A stretch of DNA of 37,887 nucleotides from Zoogloea sp. GTDB lineage: Bacteria; Pseudomonadota; Gammaproteobacteria; Burkholderiales; Rhodocyclaceae. A program made the position numbers and the translations under genes. The DNA lies in contig NZ_JAFLDT010000040.1 of assembly GCF_017302315.1 (NCBI RefSeq), positions 1-37,887 on the forward strand, written 5' to 3'. Of this stretch, positions 32,012 through 37,887 are shown in pieces (position 1 is the stretch's first letter; each line of letters begins with the position of its first letter). The notes beneath the pieces are model-generated. The model was not told the DNA's origin. It saw only the letters and a list, made by a program, of their open reading frames with translations, and did not search any database.

Positions 32012-33331
32012 GTGTTTGCCAACCGCAGGTGGCTCGCCCACCTGGGCCACTTTGCCGACGCCCTGGCGACCGGCAGCCCGCTTCCCACCCCTTTCAAGGG
32101 CGCCCGGCACCTGGAAAGCCTTGATGCACGCCTGCACACGGGGCACCAGGAAATCCTCGCCCGGGCCGGCCAGACGGCCCGCCGCCTGGCCGACCTTGAG
32201 CAGCAGATCGCCACGCTCACCCCGGCCTTCGAAGACGCCACCCGCCGGGCGGAAGATCTCGCGGAACGCTTCGACCTGATCAGCCGGGCCAGCGGCGAAG
32301 GCTTGTGGGACATCAACATCGCCAACGGCGACCCAAGCCACCCGGACAGCGTGGTGTGGTGGTCGAATCAGCTCCGCGAACTACTCGGCTTTGACAACCA
32401 GCAGGATTTTCCGGACCGCCTCGAGAGTTGGCGCGAACGCCTGCACCCGGAGGACCAGCAGGGCACCCTGAACGCCTTTGCCGCCCACCTGGCCGACGCC
32501 AGCGGCCGGACGCCCTACGATATCCGGTACCGCCTCGCCCACCGGAACGGAACCTACCGCTGGTTCCGTGCCCGCGGCACGACCCTGCGCAATGCCTTCG
32601 GAACCCCCTTGCGCGTCGCCGGCTCGCTGCTCGACATCGACGACAGCCTGCACCGGGAAACCCTGCTGGCACGCAGCCTGGAACGCTTCGAGCTGGTGCG
32701 CGAGCTGCTCAGCGATGGCCTGTGGGACATCGAGATCCGCAAGGGCAACGCCCTCGATCCGGCCAATACGGTGTGGTGGTCGCCCCAGTTGCGGCGGCTG
32801 CTCGGTTTCAGCGACGAAAGCGACTTTCCCAACACCCTCGACGCCTGGGCCTCGCGTCTTCATCCCGATGACCGGGAACGGGTTCTGAAAGCCTTCCTGG
32901 CGCATCTGGATGATCGCAGCGGGCGCACGCCCTATGACGAGTCCCACCGCCTCGCCCTGAAGAACGGCGAATACCGCTGGTTCCGGGCCTCGGCCCAGAC
33001 CCGCCGGGCGGCGGACGGCACACCCCTGCGGGCCGTGGGCGCCCTGGCCGACATCGACACCCAGTTGCGCGAACGGGACGCCCGCAGCGCCCGGGAGAAA
33101 CAGCAGGCCAAGCTGGAAACCACCCTGCGCCGCATCAACGAGCTGGTCGGCACCATCAAGGAGATTGCCGACCAGACCAACCTGCTGGCCCTCAATGCCG
33201 CCATTGAAGCGGCCCGGGCCGGCGATAGCGGCCGCGGCTTTGCGGTGGTGGCCGACGAAGTGCGCAAGCTGGCCGAACGCACCCGTGACACCACCGCGCG
33301 CATCGAGAGGATGGCCAGCGAAGAGGCTTGA
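32012..33331 (+). CDS. Soluble PAS-PAS-MCP sensor protein
   Basis: The product is 439 residues from GTG 32012 (GGAG lies ten bases upstream). No membrane segment is present. Two PAS domains of the PAS_3 type (about 86-200 and 222-340) are clearly tandem duplicates; both contain GLWDI, VVWWS/TVWWS, LLGF, SGRTPYD and YRWFRA. The C-terminal 75 residues are the tip of a methyl-accepting chemotaxis signalling domain ([20 protein letters not shown]...[17 protein letters not shown]). Much of the usual coiled-coil is absent and there is no CheR-binding pentapeptide. It could be a cytoplasmic energy or metabolite sensor for the chemotaxis array. It follows the dehydrogenase scar and a weak sigma-54-like site. 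Confidence 0.82.
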   Translation: MFANRRWLAHLGHFADALATGSPLPTPFKGARHLESLDARLHTGHQEILARAGQTARRLADLEQQIATLTPAFEDATRRAEDLAERFDLISRASGEGLWDINIANGDPSHPDSVVWWSNQLRELLGFDNQQDFPDRLESWRERLHPEDQQGTLNAFAAHLADASGRTPYDIRYRLAHRNGTYRWFRARGTTLRNAFGTPLRVAGSLLDIDDSLHRETLLARSLERFELVRELLSDGLWDIEIRKGNALDPANTVWWSPQLRRLLGFSDESDFPNTLDAWASRLHPDDRERVLKAFLAHLDDRSGRTPYDESHRLALKNGEYRWFRASAQTRRAADGTPLRAVGALADIDTQLRERDARSAREKQQAKLETTLRRINELVGTIKEIADQTNLLALNAAIEAARAGDSGRGFAVVADEVRKLAERTRDTTARIERMASEEA

Positions 33332-33351
33332 CCATCACGGGCCAGCCCCCG

Positions 33352-33378
33352 GTTGGCCTGCCCCTGGGGCAGGCCAAC
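33352..33378. terminator. Bidirectional terminator between sensor and porin genes
   Basis: Perfect 13-base arms (GTTGGCCTGCCCC and GGGGCAGGCCAAC) meet around a single T, in the 52-base gap between convergent genes. Confidence 0.7.
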
Positions 33379-33383
33379 ACGGC

Positions 33384-34568
33384 TCAGAACGAGTGGCTGA
33401 TGCCGAAATCGAAGCCCGTCGTGCCATAGCCTCCCGCGGGGGAGCCCACGCCACCGGAATCCACCGCCGTGCGGGCCGGGTTGGGCTGGATCGAACAGAT
33501 GCCGTTGGCACTGTTGTTGATCTTCGCCACGTCGGCATACACGTAGGTGCTGCGCTCCGAGAGGTAATACACACCGCCCAGGCCCCACTTGCGGCAGCTC
33601 GCATCCAGCGAGGTCTTGTCATCCAGGGCCACGTAGGAGGCACGGACCTTGGCCTTGTCGCCCAGCACCGGCGCCGACAGGCCGAGCATCCAGCTACGGT
33701 GGTTCAGCAGGGCGTTGTAGGTGGCGAAAGTGCCGTCGAAGACCTCCTTGTAGTTGTCGGTCTTGATGCTCTCCCAGTAGGCATGCACCTTCACCGGCCC
33801 GAAGTCATAGGCGCCGCCTGCCACCAGGATGTTGAGCTTGTGCTCCTCGCTGCCCTTGGCCTGGAGCTGTTCAATATCCAGGGTCAGGTCCAGCCCCCCT
33901 TTCGAGTAGGACGGGATGAAGGCCCACAGGCGCCCGTCGCCCTTGTTGCCCGGGCTCTCCTGCCCCACCAGGCTGGTGGTGTAGGCCGCCAGGAAGGACA
34001 GGCCGTTCCAGGAGGGAGAGATGTAGGCCACGGCATTGTCGGCGCGGGTCCCGTGCACCTGGATGGAGGCCATGTTGGCCACCGTGCCGTTGGCGAAGGG
34101 GTCGTACTTGCCGGCCACGCTGTAGCGCCCGCCGTCGATCCGCCCGAAGACCACCGTGCCCATGCTGCCGGCCAGGCCGACGAAGGACTTGCGCCGGAAG
34201 ACGCTGTTGCCCTCGGCATCGCTGAGGGTGGATTTGCCATCGTCGATGGCAATACCGGCCTCAAGCTGAAAGAGGGCAGTGAGCCCGTTGCGCAGGTCGC
34301 GGCTGCCCTTCAGGCCGATGCGGCTCTCCGATTCGATGCCGCTGGCCAGCTCCGACTTGTGGCCGGCAAAGCGCGTGCCGGCCTGGGCCGCATAGGCACC
34401 GTTTTCACCGCTGCGGCTGAGGAGGCCACCGTCCAGGGTGCCGTAGATGGACAGGCTGCCCTTGTCGCCGTCCACGAGCGTGAAACCGCCTTCGGCGGCA
34501 GCAAGAGGAGAAAGGCAGGCGAGCAGGGCCGCGCCCGCACAGAGGGGCGCGTGGAGTGTGATGTTCAT
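33384..34568 (-). CDS. Gram-negative porin (betaproteobacterial trimeric type)
   Basis: The product is 394 residues from ATG 34568, preceded by ACAGGAACATCC; the open frame continues upstream without a better start. A Sec signal (MNITLHAPLCAGAALLACLS, cut after PLAAA) leads into the typical first strand SLSIYGTLDGGL. The family's constriction-loop region (GTVVFGRIDGGRYSVAG) and the C-terminal strand FDFGISHSF ending in Phe are present. The barrel would let small solutes across the outer membrane. It lies 105 bases behind the secondary-alcohol dehydrogenase with only a short CCTCCC-GCAA-GGGAGG hairpin between, so it is probably co-transcribed from the sigma-54 promoter at 35856 and may admit the alcohol or another substrate. 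Confidence 0.88.
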   Translation of the reverse strand: MNITLHAPLCAGAALLACLSPLAAAEGGFTLVDGDKGSLSIYGTLDGGLLSRSGENGAYAAQAGTRFAGHKSELASGIESESRIGLKGSRDLRNGLTALFQLEAGIAIDDGKSTLSDAEGNSVFRRKSFVGLAGSMGTVVFGRIDGGRYSVAGKYDPFANGTVANMASIQVHGTRADNAVAYISPSWNGLSFLAAYTTSLVGQESPGNKGDGRLWAFIPSYSKGGLDLTLDIEQLQAKGSEEHKLNILVAGGAYDFGPVKVHAYWESIKTDNYKEVFDGTFATYNALLNHRSWMLGLSAPVLGDKAKVRASYVALDDKTSLDASCRKWGLGGVYYLSERSTYVYADVAKINNSANGICSIQPNPARTAVDSGGVGSPAGGYGTTGFDFGISHSF

Positions 34569-34673
34569 GGATGTTCCTGTTTCCGGATGCGCGGCAGCCG
34601 CATGCCCGGCCCTCCCGCAAGGGAGGCCGTCGTGCCGCCGCATGCGGCCGCGCTGGATCAGAGCGTCGGCGGA

Positions 34674-35738
34674 TCAGCCGAAATGAATGACCGGCTTGAT
34701 GATGCCGTCAGCCTTGGTGGTCATCATGTCCAGGGCCTTCTCGATCTCCGAGAACTGGAAATGATGCGTGGTAAGCCGGGTCGGATCGACGCGGCCACTT
34801 TCGATCAGGCGCATCAGGCGGCCCATGCGCTCGCTGCCGCCGGGGCACAGCAGGGTGGTGATGGTCTTCTCGCCCATGCCCACGCCCCACTCGGCACGGG
34901 GGATGTTGATGGTGTCACCATGACCGAAATAGCCGATGTTGGAGATCACACCACCGGCGCGGGTGACTTTCACGCAGTTCTCGAAGGTGGCCTGGGAACC
35001 CAGCGCGTCCATGGCCGCGTCGGCACCGTGGCCGCGGGTCAGGCGCATGATCTCGGCAATCGGGTCCTGCTCCTTGAAGTTGATCACCACATCCGCACCG
35101 TACTGACGGGCCAGCTCCAGGCGCGAGGGCACGCAGTCCACGGCGATCACCAGCCCGGCGCCGAGCAGGCGGGTGCCCGCTATCGCCATCAGCCCCACCG
35201 GCCCCATGCCGAACACCACGCCAGAGCCACCCAGCGGGATGCGGGCATTTTCGGCCCCCTTGAAACCGGTGGACATCATGTCGGTGGTGTAACAGGCGGC
35301 CTCGTCCGACACCCCGTCGGGAATCAGCGCCAGGTTGGCCTCGGCGTCATTCACATGGAAGTACTCGGCCATGTTGCCGTCCTTCTGGGCGGTAAACTTG
35401 TAGCCCCCGAGCATCACCTGACACTGGGAGGTGAAGCCGCGCTGACAGTTCTCGCACTTGTAGCAGGGCGTGATGGCATTCACCGCCACCCGCTGCCCGA
35501 CGCGGAAGCCCTTCACCGCGCTGCCCAGTTCGTGGATCACCCCCACGGCCTCGTGGCCCAGCACCCGGTCCTTCAGCTCGCCGAGCCCACCTTCGATGGT
35601 GTGGCAATCGGAAGTGCACACCATCGCCACCGTCGTCCTGACGATGGCATCGTTCGGCCCCGCCACCGGAATCGGTCTTTCCATTACGGCCACATCATGC
35701 AGACCGCGCATCACCAGTGCCTTCATCGTCTTCGCCAT
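34674..35738 (-). CDS. Zinc-dependent secondary alcohol dehydrogenase (isopropanol dehydrogenase-like)
   Basis: The product is 354 residues from ATG 35738, after ACGGAGGAGTGAT. It follows the Clostridium/Thermoanaerobacter isopropanol dehydrogenases along its length: catalytic zinc residues Cys41 (CTSD), His62-Glu63 and the Asp of TTDMMSTGFKGAE, and the blocks GPVGLMAIAGTRLLGAG, ISNIGYFGHGD and GMGEKTITTLLCPGG. Unlike those enzymes it keeps four structural-zinc cysteines (92, 95, 98, 106). It also has an Asp at the end of the second Rossmann strand (IAVD), where the NADP-dependent ones have Gly-Ser-Arg, so NAD use is likely. The expected reaction is 2-propanol or 2-butanol to the methyl ketone, feeding the carboxylase. 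It is the first gene of a sigma-54 operon. Confidence 0.87.
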   Translation of the reverse strand: MAKTMKALVMRGLHDVAVMERPIPVAGPNDAIVRTTVAMVCTSDCHTIEGGLGELKDRVLGHEAVGVIHELGSAVKGFRVGQRVAVNAITPCYKCENCQRGFTSQCQVMLGGYKFTAQKDGNMAEYFHVNDAEANLALIPDGVSDEAACYTTDMMSTGFKGAENARIPLGGSGVVFGMGPVGLMAIAGTRLLGAGLVIAVDCVPSRLELARQYGADVVINFKEQDPIAEIMRLTRGHGADAAMDALGSQATFENCVKVTRAGGVISNIGYFGHGDTINIPRAEWGVGMGEKTITTLLCPGGSERMGRLMRLIESGRVDPTRLTTHHFQFSEIEKALDMMTTKADGIIKPVIHFG

Positions 35739-35855
35739 ATCACTCCTCCGTATATTTTGTCGCGGCGAGGTGGCGCACAACACGGCACCCTCCCGCCAGG
35801 CATTTGTCATCGGTACATACGGCCTCCCGCGGAGGGGAAAGCCACGGACCGATCT

Positions 35856-35870
35856 GCAAACAACGTGCCA
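35856..35870 (-). promoter_or_regulatory. Sigma-54 promoter of the alcohol dehydrogenase-porin operon
   Basis: The minus strand reads TGGCACGTTGTTTGC, a perfect TGGCACG-N4-TTGC. Transcription would start near 35844, about 106 bases before the ATG. Confidence 0.9.
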
Positions 35871-35978
35871 ACGGGATATGCAGGACAAGAAACACAAGCC
35901 CCACAAGGGCTATCGAGGGAGGAGGATGGACAAGTGCCCGGGTCAGGCATCCGATATTGCAACGCTGGAGTCCGGCAG

Positions 35979-35995
35979 CGTTCGGCTTTCGAACT
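35979..35995. promoter_or_regulatory. Candidate activator site for the alcohol dehydrogenase operon
   Basis: CGTTCG-GCTTT-CGAACT contains a perfect GTTCG-N5-CGAAC dyad, about 130 bases upstream of the -12 element. The rest of 35739-36105 shows no gene. Confidence 0.5.
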
Positions 35996-36012
35996 GCAGA
36001 CGTCAACAAGCA

Positions 36013-36040
36013 GCAGGCCCGATCAAGGGACCGGGCCTGC
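36013..36040 (-). terminator. Hairpin after the PEP-CTERM gene
   Basis: Nine-base arms (GCAGGCCCG and CGGGCCTGC) surround a ten-base loop, 65 bases beyond the stop codon. The following minus-strand sequence is only weakly T-rich. Confidence 0.45.
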
Positions 36041-36105
36041 CGGGCAAAAGGCGGGCGAGGCCCTGACGGCGCTCGAGCCGCCCGCCTTGCCGAGCCGCGA
36101 TCTGG

Positions 36106-37467
36106 TCAGGACAGGCGGCGCATCAGCAAGGCCAGCAAGCCGACGCCGGCCAACAGCAGCGTGTAGGGTTCGGGGATGGGGCTACCGTCGGTCCGGGCAG
36201 TGAGGGAAAGCACCCCGTTCACGTCCGACACGCCATACGAGAAGCCCGCCATAAGGCCTTCCACCTCATAGCTCACATCGTCCAGGCTCAAGCTGGCCCC
36301 CTTCAGGAAATCAAAGGCGGCCCCTGCCGACGGGCCAAAACCGCCTGTGAACACGAAGCGGATCAGGACGTTGTCGAGCATGACGGCGCCAGTCACGTCG
36401 AGTATGTCGAAGGCAGAGGGGCCGGCGATCTCGATCACGATCAGGCCGCCGTCCTGGCTGTAATCCCCCGCCACGTGCAGCGTGCCCGGGCTGTTCCCCG
36501 GCTTCACCGTGCCCCCCAGATTGGTCACATTGCCCGTGATCAGTCCGTTCCCGGTGAGGGTTCCACCGCTGCCCACATAGACCGTCCCCCTGACCTCCCC
36601 GCCGTTACGGACGTCAAGCACGGCCGTTCCGTGGTTCGGATCGTTGGTCTTGCTGGTGGCGATACCGACCAGGATGTCATGACTTCCCGCATCCAGCATG
36701 GACCCCGGCCCATCCACCTGAACGGTGGCGCTGCCAGCGCTGGAAACCGTGGACAGAAAGACCGTGTTCCCGACCGCGACGACACCACCTGCCTGCACGT
36801 TGAGCGTGCCGTTGCCTTCCCGGGCCAGGCTCATCATCCCGACGGATGCATCGAGCCGCGATCCGGCCCCCGATACGTTGATCGTGCCCACACTGCCCAG
36901 GCCACGGCCAATGCTGATGGCGGGAAAACCGGGCAGGGGCCCCGCCGCGCTGCTGTCCAGGGTGGCATTGAACTGGCCGCCCCCCGTGATATTGACGGTA
37001 CCGGTGGAGGGCCGAAGCCCGTCCGCCTGCCCGACAAACAGCATGGGTGCACTCACCACGCCGCCGCTCACATTGAGGGTTCCGGTCGTGCCGATTGAGT
37101 TGCCCACCACCACGCTATTGTCCAGGGGACGGAAGACCGGCGCCCCGATCGTGCCGGGAAGGTAGTTCAGATTGAGCGTGGCGCCGACGCCAACCTCGAG
37201 CGTGCCCACCGGATTACCCGCAAACGGTGCATGGCCGGTAAGTTGCGGGTCGGTACTGCGTACACCGATGCCGACAAAATCGTAGGTCTCGGTACCACTC
37301 ACGGACGCCGCCCCCACGCCATCCACCCCCACATAGAGGGAGTTGAATTCATTGACCACCGTCGGCAGCGCAAGGGCGCCCGTGGCGGGAAGGGCGATGG
37401 CCGCGGCCAGCACAATGCTGGCCATCCGCGGCATCAGGCGGGGGACTCGGGAAGGCAGGCTCATCAT
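36106..37467 (-). CDS. PEP-CTERM protein with autotransporter-type beta repeats
   Basis: The product is 453 residues from ATG 37467, with CAGGAG eight bases upstream; an upstream GTG three codons earlier overlaps that spacing. A signal peptide (LMPRMASIVLAAAIALPATGALA) is followed by repeats of about 40-50 residues with GTLNVSGG, GTVNITGGG, GTINVSGAGS and GTLNVQAGG cores, the T5SS/PEP-CTERM-associated repeat, which folds as a beta-solenoid. The C-terminus is PIPEPYTLLLAGVGLLALLMRRLS-like: a PEP motif, a membrane helix and a basic end, the exosortase sorting signal. Such proteins are exported, processed and released or linked to exopolysaccharide. No exosortase gene is in the window. No connection with ketone metabolism is evident. 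Confidence 0.85.
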   Translation of the reverse strand: MMSLPSRVPRLMPRMASIVLAAAIALPATGALALPTVVNEFNSLYVGVDGVGAASVSGTETYDFVGIGVRSTDPQLTGHAPFAGNPVGTLEVGVGATLNLNYLPGTIGAPVFRPLDNSVVVGNSIGTTGTLNVSGGVVSAPMLFVGQADGLRPSTGTVNITGGGQFNATLDSSAAGPLPGFPAISIGRGLGSVGTINVSGAGSRLDASVGMMSLAREGNGTLNVQAGGVVAVGNTVFLSTVSSAGSATVQVDGPGSMLDAGSHDILVGIATSKTNDPNHGTAVLDVRNGGEVRGTVYVGSGGTLTGNGLITGNVTNLGGTVKPGNSPGTLHVAGDYSQDGGLIVIEIAGPSAFDILDVTGAVMLDNVLIRFVFTGGFGPSAGAAFDFLKGASLSLDDVSYEVEGLMAGFSYGVSDVNGVLSLTARTDGSPIPEPYTLLLAGVGLLALLMRRLS

Positions 37468-37757
37468 GTTCGGCACTCCTGAAAGTTCGTCAATCGGGGC
37501 CGGAACCGTGAGGGAGAAAACGCCCGGCCTCCGGTCCCTTCAGTCAGATGAAGTTGCAGAAAAGCCAGAGCATGAAGAGTGCCTAATTCATCAAAATTAT
37601 TTGTTTCCCCATAAACACATTATTGGCATTGGTGCTCCACCCGGCACCCAATCCAACGACATATGCGCCAATCCGGGCAAAGTCACAAAGTGTAAATAAA
37701 ACCGACACAGCGCCGGGTCTGCGGCAACCGGCAGAGGCCGCACGCGGGCAACCCGCC

Positions 37758-37887
37758 TCAGCCCGGTGCTGCCTGCTTGCTCTTGAAATACCCATCCAGC
37801 CGGGCGATCCATCCGGCCTTCTCGGCATCGGTGGCAAAGCTGGCTTCGAAGCTGTTGGCCGCCAGCTGGTAGGCGGCGGCGCTGTCC
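37758..37887 (-). CDS. C-terminal end of a probable adenosine deaminase, 5' part outside the window
   Basis: A minus-strand frame runs from the window edge to TGA at 37758-37760, giving 43 residues beginning DSAAAYQLAANSFEASF. The block LAANSFEASF...DAEKAGWIARLDGY resembles the C-terminal helices of adenosine/adenine deaminases, where LARNSFEASFL...EKARL is typical. The catalytic domain is outside the window, so the identification rests on this short tail only. The gap to the PEP-CTERM gene (37468-37757) holds no gene that I can recognise. Confidence 0.5.
   Translation of the reverse strand, partial: DSAAAYQLAANSFEASFATDAEKAGWIARLDGYFKSKQAAPG

Noticed and set aside
33165-36203. A 1012-codon plus-strand open frame
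   Set aside because: It runs antisense to the porin and alcohol dehydrogenase genes, which have clear family motifs and ribosome-binding sites. Long antisense frames are expected at this GC content.
37629-37643. TGGCATTGGTGCTCC as another sigma-54 promoter
   Set aside because: It has a -24-like half, but the -12 GC doublet is missing.
1-37887. CRISPR arrays, tRNA or rRNA genes, insertion sequences
   Set aside because: I found no regularly spaced repeats, tRNA-like cloverleaf, rRNA segment or transposase on reading either strand.

Overview
The window reads as chromosomal DNA from a high-GC betaproteobacterium. I place it among the Rhodocyclales (Azoarcus/Aromatoleum/Thauera/Zoogloea-like). 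The reasons are the Neisseria/Burkholderia-type porin, a PEP-CTERM envelope protein, the DUF1329/DUF1302 pair, and the acetophenone-carboxylase-type operon otherwise known from Aromatoleum. This placement is inference; no rRNA or tRNA gene is present to test it.

Layout. Positions 1-1553 hold the end of a LysR regulator and a zinc-ribbon membrane protein. Positions 1675-8485 hold a four-gene minus-strand envelope/transport operon (YCF48-like, RND/MMPL, DUF1302, DUF1329). A ZIP metal transporter lies at 8791-9576. Positions 9681-17606 hold a five-gene minus-strand operon for an ATP-dependent ketone carboxylase of the acetophenone carboxylase type (HyuA-like, small Zn protein, HyuA-like, HyuB-like, epsilon-like). 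A plus-strand scar of a type I restriction system followed by a DUF1016 nuclease lies at 18211-19715. The sigma-54 activator of the AcoR/AcxR family is at 20037-22058. A succinyl-CoA:3-ketoacid CoA-transferase pair is at 22625-23985. A subtilisin-like lipoprotein is at 24493-27063. An acyl-CoA ligase plus thiolase operon (27279-29983) is divergent from a COG0523 (CobW-like) GTPase (30315-31574). These are followed by a deletion scar of a zinc alcohol dehydrogenase and a PAS-PAS-MCP sensor. A secondary-alcohol dehydrogenase plus porin operon is at 33384-35738. A PEP-CTERM protein and the 3' end of a probable adenosine deaminase close the window.

How it works together. Six intergenic sites match the sigma-54 promoter TGGCAY-N5-TTGC exactly, each correctly oriented and spaced for a gene above; two more match with one mismatch. 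Most have a 17-bp dyad of the form CGNNCG-N5-CGNNCG about 75-140 bp upstream, and two have a perfect IHF consensus between dyad and promoter. One sigma-54 activator gene sits in the middle. The simplest reading is one regulon that oxidises a secondary alcohol to a methyl ketone, carboxylates the ketone with ATP to a 3-oxoacid, activates it by CoA-transfer or ligation, and thiolyses it. The same regulon appears to supply outer-membrane passage or efflux, metal delivery and a chemosensor. The dehydrogenase resembles isopropanol dehydrogenase while the carboxylase resembles the acetophenone enzyme. The substrate (2-propanol/acetone, 2-butanol/butanone or an aromatic ketone) therefore cannot be fixed from sequence, and that mismatch is the most interesting biology here.
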